From: Paenibacillus sp. Root52
GTDB lineage: Bacteria; Bacillota; Bacilli; Paenibacillales; Paenibacillaceae
NCBI RefSeq assembly: GCF_001426865.1
Contig: NZ_LMFO01000019.1
Location: forward strand, 1-60,506
Length of the DNA stretch: 60,506 nucleotides
Reading direction: 5' to 3'
The position numbers were made by a program, and so were the translations under genes. A model generated the notes under the pieces. The model was not told the DNA's origin. It saw nothing but the letters and a program-made list of their open reading frames with translations, and did no database searches. Shown piece after piece: positions 51,669 through 59,712 of the stretch. Positions within the stretch are counted from its first letter, which is position 1; each line of letters begins with the position of its first letter.

Positions 51669-52268
51669 TTATACCTCACCCATTGCTCGAACATAAGCAA
51701 TGTCTCCGATTTGAATCAAGTGCTGTTTCAATTGCTCATCCATCATAGGTCTGCTTAATTCACCAGACTTCTTGTCCTTCAGGAGTCCTGAATCATGTAT
51801 AACCTTTACATATACTTGCTTCAGTCTGGTAATCGTTTGTTCTGTCCAAGCCGCCACCCCAGCATTTTGCTCAGCCTTTGAAGCAATATACAAATTGAGG
51901 TCTTTCTTTTCCAACAGATAATTGTCAGAATTAAACTTATCTTGGATAACTTCAGTCATAAATTCAAAGAAGAGCCTGTCCGTTTTCATAATAGCATACA
52001 AATTGATGATCTTCCCTGACTCTAATGAATGCTCCAAAACCATATGACAGAGTGCTTCATCGAGCACGCCTGCTCTTCGCAATACCGATGGCAGACTTCT
52101 TTTAATACTTGATTTGACCTGATATTGAAATAGATTTTCCTCTGCTACCTTTTTTTTTATTTGCGATTCCGTTAATCCCTGTATCTTAAGTCCTACGACC
52201 TGCTTCAATTCATAAAATAGGAACGATGCACCAGTTATCGTTACACTATAATCTAATTCTATAGTCAT
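51669..52268 (-). CDS. brxA: BrxA, type 1 BREX protein (DUF1819)
   Basis: This 199-aa protein has ATG 52268 with GGGAG upstream and is three bases from the preceding small gene. The DUF1819 features are present: an N-terminal SVTITGASFLFYELKQVVGLKIQGLT, central KRSLPSVLRRAGVLDEALC, and C-terminal TRLKQVYVKVIHDSGLL. BrxA is a helical DNA-binding protein, the first core gene of type 1 BREX. Confidence 0.92.
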   Translation of the reverse strand: MTIELDYSVTITGASFLFYELKQVVGLKIQGLTESQIKKKVAEENLFQYQVKSSIKRSLPSVLRRAGVLDEALCHMVLEHSLESGKIINLYAIMKTDRLFFEFMTEVIQDKFNSDNYLLEKKDLNLYIASKAEQNAGVAAWTEQTITRLKQVYVKVIHDSGLLKDKKSGELSRPMMDEQLKQHLIQIGDIAYVRAMGEV

Positions 52269-52271
52269 GGT

Positions 52272-52553
52272 TTATCTCCCTGCTTTTACGCCAATAGTAT
52301 TTTGTTCCTTCATCATTCCAGTCAGCAATAGTACCCGTTCGACAACTTCCAGTCGTCGTTTCCCGCATTGTTGTTTGAGTATAGTTGTAAACTGTTCTTG
52401 TTTTAAAATCTTGTTCGGATTGTTTATGTAGATATTCGATATACACTGCATTAGCGAATCTTCGCTTACGCTATTATCCCAATAAGCATTAACAATCTCG
52501 TTTAACGCCGTGGCGAGTTCCCTCTGGGTTTTATAGAAAAGCTTCAGTTCCAA
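52272..52553 (-). CDS. Small conserved protein heading the BREX operon (TIGR04540-like)
   Basis: I choose TTG 52553 because AGGTGG lies five bases before it; the upstream in-frame TTG at 52571 has no site. The 93-aa product (LELKLFYKTQRELATALNE, YWDNSVSEDSLMQCISNIY, QQCGKRRLEVVERVL) resembles the small TIGR04540-type proteins I recall at the head of Firmicute BREX loci. It is helical, with no catalytic motif. Three bases separate it from brxA, so it is part of the operon and may be a regulator or partner. Confidence 0.65.
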   Translation of the reverse strand: MELKLFYKTQRELATALNEIVNAYWDNSVSEDSLMQCISNIYINNPNKILKQEQFTTILKQQCGKRRLEVVERVLLLTGMMKEQNTIGVKAGR

Positions 52554-52611
52554 ATTAACCACCTCGCACAAATCTACTTATACTTTATTATTACTCCACT
52601 CTTACTTTTTT

Positions 52612-52658
52612 ATTATACAAGATCAACTCTAAAAGAAAAACCGCTTGTTCAGCGGTTT
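52612..52658 (-). promoter_or_regulatory. BREX promoter region with upstream terminator
   Basis: On the minus strand the hairpin AAACCGCT/AGCGGTTT (52638-52658) with a following T run ends transcription from upstream. A TATAAT (52612-52617) just beyond it is the best -10 for the BREX operon; the -35 is weak. Confidence 0.45.
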
Positions 52659-52660
52659 AG

Positions 52661-52893
52661 GTTAACACTATTTCCCAAATACAATTCGAGTCCCATTACC
52701 TTTAGCATCTTCTCAAGAATATTGACCAACTATCTTATCGTATCATCCAATTTATCCTGCGGATAATGCATACTCCTTTGTCATTCCTTCTTCATTAACA
52801 TTGGATATATACTTGTTCGAAGTTCTAAAAAGTATATATTGTAGCACCCAAGCAGTTCGTATCTTAAATATTCTCTTTCATTTACTGAACTTA
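52661..52893. other. Intergenic stretch with a likely gene remnant
   Basis: On the minus strand 52661-52729 reads VNILEKMLKVMGLELYLGN, the type of C-terminal end found in HipB-like XRE antitoxins, without the rest of such a gene. Nothing else is clear here. Confidence 0.3.
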
Positions 52894-53520
52894 TTAGGTT
52901 TCACATTGATGGACTTTACCCTGTCCATCAATGAATATTGCCGTTATCCCTGTCCGCTTCTTCGCTAACAATGGAAGTCTATTCCAAAGATTCCGAAACT
53001 GCTTCACGTCGGGTAACGCAATGCTATACTTTGCATTCGGGTCATCCATTCGTTGAAGCGTTTCTGCCAGGACTCCCAAAAAGTAATTTACGTTCATTGC
53101 ACTTAATGACCCTAACCCTTTGACTTCCAAAATCCATCGCTCTGTTCCTCGAATCGCATTGATATCGATCCCAGGCGTTCTCCCCCATGCAATCTGCGTT
53201 TCCCATCCATCAGCATGCAAATAATCCTTCAATATCTGCTTGAGATGATCTTCTTTGAACACTGCGGAAGCCTCGGTCGTATGCTTTACCTGAACGAATG
53301 AAGGTGGTTGAATGTGCACGCCCTGAACGACTATGTAATTGCCAATCAGCCCATCTCTACGATTAACCCGCCTAACGATTCCTTTGCTCACTAATGCTCT
53401 ACATATTTGGTTTACTGCCTGTTGTGGTTCGTTCACACCTAAAATAGCATTAGTAATCTCGCGATCAGTTAAGCCGTCCTTGTCTTTCAGATAGCTGATT
53501 ATTTTGTCCTTTAAAGTCAT
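52894..53520 (-). CDS. Winged-helix / PD-(D/E)xK protein next to BREX
   Basis: This 208-aa protein has ATG 53520 after GGGAGGGGAG. Residues 1-65 form a winged helix (LTDREITNAILGVNEPQQAVNQICRALVSKGIVRRV). Residues 105-135 carry a nuclease-fold core: D119 in TPGIDINAIRG and E132-V-K134 in RWILEVKG. The catalytic acidic residues look intact, so it may cut DNA, or it may use the fold for binding only. It stands where BREX loci often have a regulator (BrxR), but it is not a WYL-domain protein. A terminator separates it from BREX. Confidence 0.6.
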   Translation of the reverse strand: MTLKDKIISYLKDKDGLTDREITNAILGVNEPQQAVNQICRALVSKGIVRRVNRRDGLIGNYIVVQGVHIQPPSFVQVKHTTEASAVFKEDHLKQILKDYLHADGWETQIAWGRTPGIDINAIRGTERWILEVKGLGSLSAMNVNYFLGVLAETLQRMDDPNAKYSIALPDVKQFRNLWNRLPLLAKKRTGITAIFIDGQGKVHQCET

Positions 53521-53718
53521 GTTCCAACTCCCCTCCCTGCGTTGTATTATAGGCTACTTCCGTTATCTGCGTAAGTAATTGGAGCATTGTGATTGATGAA
53601 TGTGATTCATATTGTGAATTAGTTTGTGGTTAACTAAAGATTTTAAACTAAGTTCCCCTCGCCTTAATTACAACCGAATTGAAGCTTACCATAAACATTC
53701 TGTCTCCAAACACAAAAA

Positions 53719-53758
53719 CACCGCAGACCCAACTCGTTAGTAGAATTTGTCTGCGGTG
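53719..53758 (-). terminator. Terminator of the lipoprotein gene
   Basis: CACCGCAGAC pairs with GTCTGCGGTG on the minus strand, followed by TTTTTGTG. The remaining 53521-53807 stretch shows nothing else. Confidence 0.75.
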
Positions 53759-53807
53759 GTTCAGCAAAATTGTACGACTTTTGTTTTTATTCATATACAT
53801 TCGCTAA

Positions 53808-54383
53808 CTATAATGCAATGCCTCGTTCGGGTTCTTGATTTGTGATTCTCAGGATTTCCTCACCAAACTTCTTTTTCAGATCAGCAATTTGCTCATCCGT
53901 TAGCAGTGCTTCAACCTCAATTACTTCATCAACAGGATTATAACTGACAGTTAAAGCTCTGCCTTTTTCAACTATGGATTCAACGTCCGCCCTAACTTCA
54001 TTAGCAGTATCACTCAGAAGTTTCGGGCTATACTTCGCTTTTTTGAATATTACTTTATCTCCAAGCTTTTCTTCAAGCTCCTTGCGAAAAGCATTCATTT
54101 CTATTGCATTCTCTTGATAAAAGAGGAACACAACCTTAGAGTTATCATTATCGAAATAGCTGGTTGCTTGCTCAAAGAATACATCCCCATTCGAATCATT
54201 CGAAAAATGCACCTTCATGACTTCCTCAAAAACAGGAATAACGTCACCTTGGAACGTGACGACTGGGTCCTCAACATATTTTACCTTTGAATTTTTGTCT
54301 GCTACGTCACTACATGCAGTTACGATTAGCAAGCAAAGGCACAAACACATTATTTTCTTATGAATCAAGTCATCCACACCCAT
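53808..54383 (-). CDS. Probable lipoprotein
   Basis: The longest frame opens at 54440, but the signal peptide suggests a start at or after ATG 54383 (MGVDDLIHKKIMCLCLCLLIVTACSD). A lipobox (IVTAC) follows the hydrophobic core, so the Cys should be lipidated on the membrane's outer face. The mature part is charged and alpha/beta (VVTFQGDVIPVFEEVMKVHF, VIFKKAKYSPKLLSDTANEV). No family is recognised. The ribosome site is weak, leaving the exact start open. Confidence 0.5.
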   Translation of the reverse strand: MGVDDLIHKKIMCLCLCLLIVTACSDVADKNSKVKYVEDPVVTFQGDVIPVFEEVMKVHFSNDSNGDVFFEQATSYFDNDNSKVVFLFYQENAIEMNAFRKELEEKLGDKVIFKKAKYSPKLLSDTANEVRADVESIVEKGRALTVSYNPVDEVIEVEALLTDEQIADLKKKFGEEILRITNQEPERGIAL

Positions 54384-54511
54384 CTGCTCAAATACATTCC
54401 GTCGATGATACAGACGCAAACTAATTTTAAATGTTCCCATTTTTAAAATTTCAATTTTTGGATATCAGAATCTGTTATAGAGCTTAGCCCTGATATAACC
54501 CTTATCCTTAC

Positions 54512-54868
54512 TCACTTTTTATAATACAGCGAAAATACATCCAAAATCTGCTCCAGTCCATCCAGCGCCTCTTGAGCCAGCGCACTTCTTTCTGTTTGAG
54601 CAGGCGGAGATGGTGACAAATTAGGCATATGCGTTACTTTCAAGAGATCTTCCTCCATGAAATTAAATCTCTGATTGATTTGCAAAATATACGTGTTATA
54701 TGTCGATAGAGCCAAATTCTCTCCACTCTTTAGCAATAATTGATCAATCGCTGGTCGAGGAACATCTGTTAATTTTGATAGCGTTTGCTTCGAATACCCT
54801 TTTTTACGCATAAATGCTTTCAAATTATCAGCAACGTTTTGCTGATAATTGTAATAGTTTACTCCCAT
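54512..54868 (-). CDS. XRE-type helix-turn-helix protein paired with Fic
   Basis: This 118-aa protein has a start at 54868, 10 bases after fic. Residues 12-45 (ADNLKAFMRKKGYSKQTLSKLTDVPRPAIDQLLL) form a helix-turn-helix. The C-terminal part is helical (LAQEALDGLEQILDVFSLYYKK). Its place right after a Fic gene suggests an operon regulator or antitoxin. Confidence 0.65.
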   Translation of the reverse strand: MGVNYYNYQQNVADNLKAFMRKKGYSKQTLSKLTDVPRPAIDQLLLKSGENLALSTYNTYILQINQRFNFMEEDLLKVTHMPNLSPSPPAQTERSALAQEALDGLEQILDVFSLYYKK

Positions 54869-54878
54869 ACTTATCCCA

Positions 54879-55562
54879 CTACTCCTTGGAAAGTGAATTT
54901 AAGAATGCATTGTAGCGTTGCCGATCTTTATTAATATTTTCCGTAGCATATACTGTAAAACCCTCTGTGTCTTGCTTATCAAGAAATTGAAAATACTTAT
55001 GCTTTTGATCTTTAAGAATCACAAGGGGTACAACTCGATTTTTCAACAGAAGATGCATCATAATTAATCGACCCGTTCGTCCATTACCATCTTTATATGG
55101 ATGGATTCGCTCAAACGCAATGTGACTGGAGCAGATTGAAAGAATGATATCATCAGATGACTTCGCCTTTTGAATGCGATTGTTCAGATTTAGAAGCCAC
55201 TGTTCCATAAGCAAAGGCGTTTCTTTGGGAGAAGCTGTAGGGAATGTCGCTCCTACAATTACATTCTCGTGAGACTTGAAATGCCCCTTCTCATGATCAA
55301 GTCTATCCATCAGAAGAGAATGAACATCATGAATCAAGGATATCGTAAGTTCTTGATTAATACTCTCTATGATATAGTTGAAAGCTATCCGATGATTTTC
55401 TAATTCGTAAAATTCGCGTACAGATACTTTGCCTGGAATCATTTGATAAAGTAGGATGGAAACAGTTTCGCTAAGCGTAATTGTGTTATTCTCAATCGCA
55501 CAAGAATGATGTGTCATACGCACTAAGAGGTCGTCCAAATAATCTTTCGGAAGATGCATCAT
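54879..55562 (-). CDS. fic: Fic-family AMP-transferase with inhibitory motif
   Basis: This 227-aa protein starts at ATG 55562. The Fic active site is complete: HPYKDGNGRTGR at residues 154-165, with catalytic H154. Near the N-terminus S20-C-A-I-E24-N25 fits the inhibitory (S/T)xxxE(G/N) motif, so this is a self-inhibited Fic whose Glu blocks ATP. Fic enzymes transfer AMP to target proteins. An XRE-type gene follows ten bases later. It may act as a stress or toxin-like enzyme; the target is unknown. Confidence 0.85.
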   Translation of the reverse strand: MMHLPKDYLDDLLVRMTHHSCAIENNTITLSETVSILLYQMIPGKVSVREFYELENHRIAFNYIIESINQELTISLIHDVHSLLMDRLDHEKGHFKSHENVIVGATFPTASPKETPLLMEQWLLNLNNRIQKAKSSDDIILSICSSHIAFERIHPYKDGNGRTGRLIMMHLLLKNRVVPLVILKDQKHKYFQFLDKQDTEGFTVYATENINKDRQRYNAFLNSLSKE

Positions 55563-55751
55563 TTATCACCCGTTCCTAAAAAGCTTGGAGATTTGTTTGA
55601 TATGAACATACACAAGCATATTAATTTCGTCAATAAAAACTGGATGGTGTTGCAATTGTAACCACATTAAAAATAAATCCAACTCCATCTTGCTTTATGC
55701 TCAAAATAGGATTATACATGGTATAACGATCAGACGGAGGGGTGAAAACGA

Positions 55752-56072
55752 TTGGAGAAGTTGACCGATCTTGACAGCTTAACAAAGGAATTTATATTTG
55801 CCATAAAGTTAGTGAAAAATACAGACAAGTCAGGAGAGCCAAGTTCGGAAGAGATTCAGAGGGCAACGATTATTTTCACCGACGACACCCTGCTATATGT
55901 TACGGAATGTCTTAATAATGGTTATTGTTATAACTGGGTTTCGAAAGATGGGAAGTCGCTGTTTCATCACGATCATGAGAGTACAACTCAAAACTTCTAC
56001 CATCGGGATTTGAATTCGATAATAAGAGGAATTGTTACTTTTCACCTCTTGATAGGTGAAAACCATGAGTAG
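55752..56072 (+). CDS. Hypothetical 106-aa protein
   Basis: The start is TTG 55752, with GGAGGGG nine bases upstream. The protein has a helical N-terminus and a beta C-terminus (ATIIFTDDTLLYVTECLNNGYCYNWVSKDGKSLFHHDHE), with a faint resemblance to DUF6516-type toxins (Y.YxW..DG). This similarity is too weak to name. It is divergent from fic. Confidence 0.45.
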   Translation: MEKLTDLDSLTKEFIFAIKLVKNTDKSGEPSSEEIQRATIIFTDDTLLYVTECLNNGYCYNWVSKDGKSLFHHDHESTTQNFYHRDLNSIIRGIVTFHLLIGENHE

Positions 56073-56100
56073 TGAGTCAAATCAGGCTTTGATAATTTCT

Positions 56101-56250
56101 TTAAATTGTACTGGTTAACCACTCTTTGAAGATTGCATAAAAGTCTTTTCGCAAATGCTTTTTATTGAACCCTGTATCTTTAGATTCTAATTGCAGAATA
56201 CTTGTCAGATGAACGCCTTGAACAACTATGGTTGCGTGCAATGTAACCAT
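56101..56250 (-). CDS. Possible 49-aa gene or fragment
   Basis: This short frame runs from ATG 56250 (MVTLHATIVVQGVHLTSILQ) to TAA at 56101, ending in KHLRKDFYAIFKEWLTSTI. The amino acid pattern looks coding and extends upstream in frame for 14 more residues, but no ribosome site is seen, so it may be the tail of a lost gene. The rest of 56073-56692 holds nothing I can support. Confidence 0.3.
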   Translation of the reverse strand: MVTLHATIVVQGVHLTSILQLESKDTGFNKKHLRKDFYAIFKEWLTSTI

Positions 56251-56692
56251 AGCGTAGGTATGTTTCAAAATTAGAATGAGTTCACCATAACTTTATAGAT
56301 GATCGGAACCCATTGATGAATACGCAACTTACTTCCGAAGATGACATGCGTAAAACCCATAGATGAACTTTTTGTCCCTATATATAGGTTTATTGTATTC
56401 CGAAAGTTGTTTTGCCTCATAATTGACGGCTTTCGCCTCGTCTGTTGGAATTCCAGCATTATCGATTTTCGTATGAAATATCATTTCTAAAATAAGCTAT
56501 GCAAATAAAAAGAAGCCTCGGGATTAACCCTCAACCCCTTCAATGGAAGACCAGTGATCTCAGCAACTTTATCTGGATCAAGGTCCTTCAGCATTTTTTG
56601 GCAAAATCACATTTATGTTTTTTTAAGGCTTGCTCTTTTCCTGTAAGTATATCTTCTCAACCTTTGTCATCCTTACATTCTTCAAATATCCC

Positions 56693-57179
56693 TCACCCAT
56701 ATAGGTTCGCTAATACTCTAACCGCTTGTTCAAGAATAGCCTTTTCCCGTACAATCATAAATTGGGTTGAATAATTATCGCAAATTATTTCAGAGCTGTT
56801 CATTACTTCTAATGCTTCACTTTCAGTAAGCATCGCGTTACTTACGCGGCTGTACGCTTTTGCTACAAAACAGTAGGATAGTTGCATAAAATTATTTTTG
56901 TTCTTATGCTCCTCGACGTAACCCAATTCATATATAATCTCAGCTTCATAGCCTGTCCTCTTCCTTTATTTCACGTAGAAACGCATCTCTGATCTCTTCG
57001 CCTTCATCAATTCCCCCGCCAGGTAACTTGTAAAGGTTAATTTTCGACATGTACATCATATCAACTTTAAGCATGTCGTCCACTAATACACCCCTTGAGG
57101 CATAACAATTTGTGGTATCCATGAATTCAGGAGCACCACCAATAAAATCACTGTCAGTTATTCTTCTTATCAACTGCAT
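56693..57179 (-). pseudogene. NUDIX hydrolase broken by a one-base insertion
   Basis: Starting at ATG 57179 (AGGGAGTG site), the frame reads into the Nudix box GGGIDEGEEIRDAFLREIKEE and then stops at 56946. A one-base shift at about 56957 restores TGYEAEIIYELGYVEEHKNKNNFMQLSYCFVAKAY and the C-terminus down to 56693. The intact product would be about 162 aa, typical for a Nudix hydrolase that cleaves nucleoside diphosphate derivatives. The Nudix residues themselves are intact. Confidence 0.7.
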
Positions 57180-57349
57180 GAAATCACTCCCTGTCGTTTG
57201 CTCCACAGACCTAATCATTTTGAAAGTAGTTACACTGATATACCACCGCCTGAGAAACCCTGAAACGCATGCTTCAAGCCTCTGAGGTATGATTCGAGTA
57301 GAACTTTTTCTTCTCCTGCGTTCCCCAATCCCCTCCTCCTACCCAAAAG

Positions 57350-57418
57350 AAAAGCCGAGCGAAAATCAGGGGTGGTTAACTAAAACTTGTCGGCTTGGTT
57401 GTAAACTTTAAGTGATAA
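57350..57418 (+). repeat. Interspersed hairpin repeat, copy B
   Basis: This copy has head AAAAGCCGAGCGAAAATCAGG and closing arm TCGGCTTGGTTGTAAACTTTA. Only the outer 7-bp stem (AAGCCGA/TCGGCTT) is preserved. Confidence 0.55.
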
Positions 57419-57608
57419 GGGGCAGACTTTAGGTGCGGAGTTGCAGACTTAAATTGTGGACTACAGAAGTACATGAATCGAACCGTAAAAAAGTTTGACG
57501 GAGAGCAGGAGTAGGTACAGAGAAACGTCGGAGTTGGAGAAAATGCCTTACTGGCAAGGAATATACGGGATAGTGATTGAGAAAAGGAAGTACGAGTAAA
57601 TAATTGAG

Positions 57609-57680
57609 GAAAAGCCAAACGATAATTAGGATAACGTCCTGATTATTGTTTGGCTTAGCTACAATCTTATTTTGATAAGT
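57609..57680 (+). repeat. Interspersed hairpin repeat, copy C (best folded)
   Basis: AAGCCAAACGATAATTAGGA (57612-57631) pairs across a five-base loop with TCCTGATTATTGTTTGGCTT (57637-57656), giving 20 pairs of which two are G-T wobbles, followed by the CAATCTTATTTTGATAAG tail. Confidence 0.65.
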
Positions 57681-57744
57681 ATTGAAACTTATGAGATAGT
57701 TGGAGGTTCATCTCGCTGTCAACAGAATTATGAGTATTGGATGG

Positions 57745-58125
57745 TTATTGCAATTTAGTTATATCAATTCCCCGTATCATCGCAAAACTTTTCACAGAAT
57801 CCTTATCTATTTCATGACCTGTTCTAAGAATAGTTTGAAGACAACCGTCAAGTTTTTGATCGTGCCCCTGTATATATACAGTACCTTCCGTTTTAGAAAG
57901 ACAGCCACAACCACATTCACCAGGCTTTGCGTTCATTGCATTTGCAACTCTTTGATATCTTTGTGCAATTTCTTCGATTAATGAAAAGACGATTACCTGT
58001 TCTTTTCCATTATGATATGCAGTTTGTAATTTTGTTTCGGTTGTACTGAGATTTCTTATACTTGATGAAATAGCTTGATCAGACATCCCTAACCGCTTCG
58101 CTGCTTGTGCCTTAGTTATGAACAT
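57745..58125 (-). CDS. Hypothetical HTH protein with Cys-rich middle
   Basis: This 126-aa protein has ATG 58125 after GGGAGGA. The N-terminus is helix-turn-helix-like (MFITKAQAAKRLGMSDQAISSSIRN). The middle has GECGCGCLSK, which could bind a metal, and the C-terminus is helical. A 21-base dyad (58184-58204) lies upstream, likely its operator. No family is recognised. Confidence 0.55.
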   Translation of the reverse strand: MFITKAQAAKRLGMSDQAISSSIRNLSTTETKLQTAYHNGKEQVIVFSLIEEIAQRYQRVANAMNAKPGECGCGCLSKTEGTVYIQGHDQKLDGCLQTILRTGHEIDKDSVKSFAMIRGIDITKLQ

Positions 58126-58183
58126 TTAATATTCCTCCCGTTATTCCCTCTTGAATTTTATCAATCAGAGTTCGAACATTTAA

Positions 58184-58204
58184 AGTATATCATATAGATA
58201 TACT
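58184..58204. promoter_or_regulatory. Operator-like dyad before the HTH gene
   Basis: AGTATATC-ATATA-GATATACT is a perfect 8-bp inverted repeat 59 bases upstream of the 126-aa gene. Confidence 0.45.
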
Positions 58205-58300
58205 ATCCACAAATCCCCTTTAATTTTATCAATTGGACTTTTTGCATACATTTTTTATATGAGCTATAAACCAAATCGAGCAACAAAATTGGACGGATAA

Positions 58301-58375
58301 AGAAAATCCGAGTGAAATCAGGAGGAAATGCCTGAAATCAGCTCGGCTTGCGGTCAAGCTTTATTAGCTTTTATG
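58301..58375 (+). repeat. Interspersed hairpin repeat, copy D
   Basis: This copy has head AAAATCCGAGTGAAATCAGG, loop, then CCTGAAATCAGCTCGGCTT and a GGTCAAGCTTTATTAGC tail, parallel to copies A-C. Confidence 0.55.
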
Positions 58376-58457
58376 GTAGACGTTAAGGATTTTTGGATAT
58401 GAACAGTAGGGTTTGCGGGATGATAACAATATTGACTCTCTTAAATTATGAATCACA

Positions 58458-58928
58458 TTATTTCTCAAGCATATTGTCTATAGAAGCCCATGTCTTCGAA
58501 TCTATAAAACGATTGGCACTCTCCCGAATAATACGACGTTTTTCATCATGTTGCCGCTGGTTTGCTACTTCTTTATCTAAATTTTCTAATATCTCCATGA
58601 AGCCAGCATCGGGTATGAGTAGACTAAACTCATAGAAATGAACCCGATAGCTTCCTTTACGCTCATCATCATATTCAAATTGGAATTCGTATGTACGATA
58701 CCTGCGGTTCTCTTCGTCTAAATAATCATTGAACTCCATATTAATGTATCCGCCATTTACATGAAACTGTACACCGTTGTGGATCGGTACACAACGTTCC
58801 ACCTGTAGATTCATTGTGAGTGTTGGAGATGCTGTACGGTCACTTCGCTGAATAGTAATATAATTACCTGATTCAATAATCCTTATTATGAACACCTTAA
58901 TTTGTTCTAAGGTCCACTGTTTTTTCAT
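58458..58928 (-). CDS. Hypothetical 156-aa protein
   Basis: The start is ATG 58928 (MKKQWTLEQIKVF), with AAGGAGTGA five bases upstream. The protein has a helical start, a strand-rich middle (GNYITIQRSD, RCVPIHNGVQFHVNGGYINMEFN, YRTYEFQFEYDDE), and a helical charged end (QRQHDEKRRIIRESANRFIDSK). No family is recognised; it is a single gene. Confidence 0.6.
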   Translation of the reverse strand: MKKQWTLEQIKVFIIRIIESGNYITIQRSDRTASPTLTMNLQVERCVPIHNGVQFHVNGGYINMEFNDYLDEENRRYRTYEFQFEYDDERKGSYRVHFYEFSLLIPDAGFMEILENLDKEVANQRQHDEKRRIIRESANRFIDSKTWASIDNMLEK

Positions 58929-59052
58929 ATAAATCACTCCTTGGTTAATAGTTCAAAGGTCTTTTCTATGCATATTTGCTTCTTATTCAAATTAGCACTC
59001 CATCATTCCCATCGCTTCAGTAATTTGAAATTGGTTGAACTATCAGAGAGTA

Positions 59053-59712
59053 TTAATTCAAGATAAATTGTGAAGGTGTCAACCACTCAATAGTTGCTTT
59101 TCTCATTGACAATGTCTTTGTAGGAACCGTTATTTTCTGTTGCATCATGTATGATTTCTCTTTTTCGTTTAATGGTCTGTTATCTTTTTTGAAATCCTCC
59201 CAATTTGCGTCAGCCTCTTCCCCAAGATCATAGATCACGTTTAGCAAATATCTTGCATGTTCACTTTCAGAATAAGCTTTAGAAAGCTCTTTTGCACTTA
59301 TTAAGTATAAGTGATTAACAATCGTAGGATGCGTCTTAATGATCTCCTTAACTAACAACTGATCCCCGTCGTTCACATTCATACCTAACTGAAATATAGG
59401 AGAAAGTCTGAAGCTTAATGGCAATTTATCTCGGTTTTTGGTTGTTTCTTTACAACCAACATATTTGCAATTTTCAATGGAGTGAACCAAATTTTCAACA
59501 TTATCGATACAACATGATTTGTATTTTTGACCAGAACCACAAGGACAAAAACTATTTTCATTTATTCCATTAAACAACGAATGAATATCATCATCAGGAA
59601 ATCCATTTTGTAAAACATAATCATATGTATTCTTGTCATAAGATTCGTCTAACTTACGTAATGCTTCATCAGTTAGATTTTTCATCATTTTTAAATATTG
59701 ATTTTCATTCAT
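59053..59712 (-). CDS. SEC-C motif protein
   Basis: The start is ATG 59712 (MNENQYLKMM), after a GGGGGGA site, giving 219 aa. FCPCGSGQKYKSCC (about residues 57-70) is a classic SEC-C zinc motif, as at the SecA C-terminus and in many small mobile-element proteins. The rest is helical (VNHLYLISAKELSKAYSESEHARYLLNVIYDLG). The function is unknown; zinc binding and protein contacts are likely. Confidence 0.75.
   Translation of the reverse strand: MNENQYLKMMKNLTDEALRKLDESYDKNTYDYVLQNGFPDDDIHSLFNGINENSFCPCGSGQKYKSCCIDNVENLVHSIENCKYVGCKETTKNRDKLPLSFRLSPIFQLGMNVNDGDQLLVKEIIKTHPTIVNHLYLISAKELSKAYSESEHARYLLNVIYDLGEEADANWEDFKKDNRPLNEKEKSYMMQQKITVPTKTLSMRKATIEWLTPSQFILN

Noticed and set aside
57376..57618. 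80-codon minus-strand frame, Phe/Ser/Pro rich
   Set aside because: Low-complexity composition from repeat-like intergenic DNA, overlapping hairpin repeats B and C, with no ribosome site.
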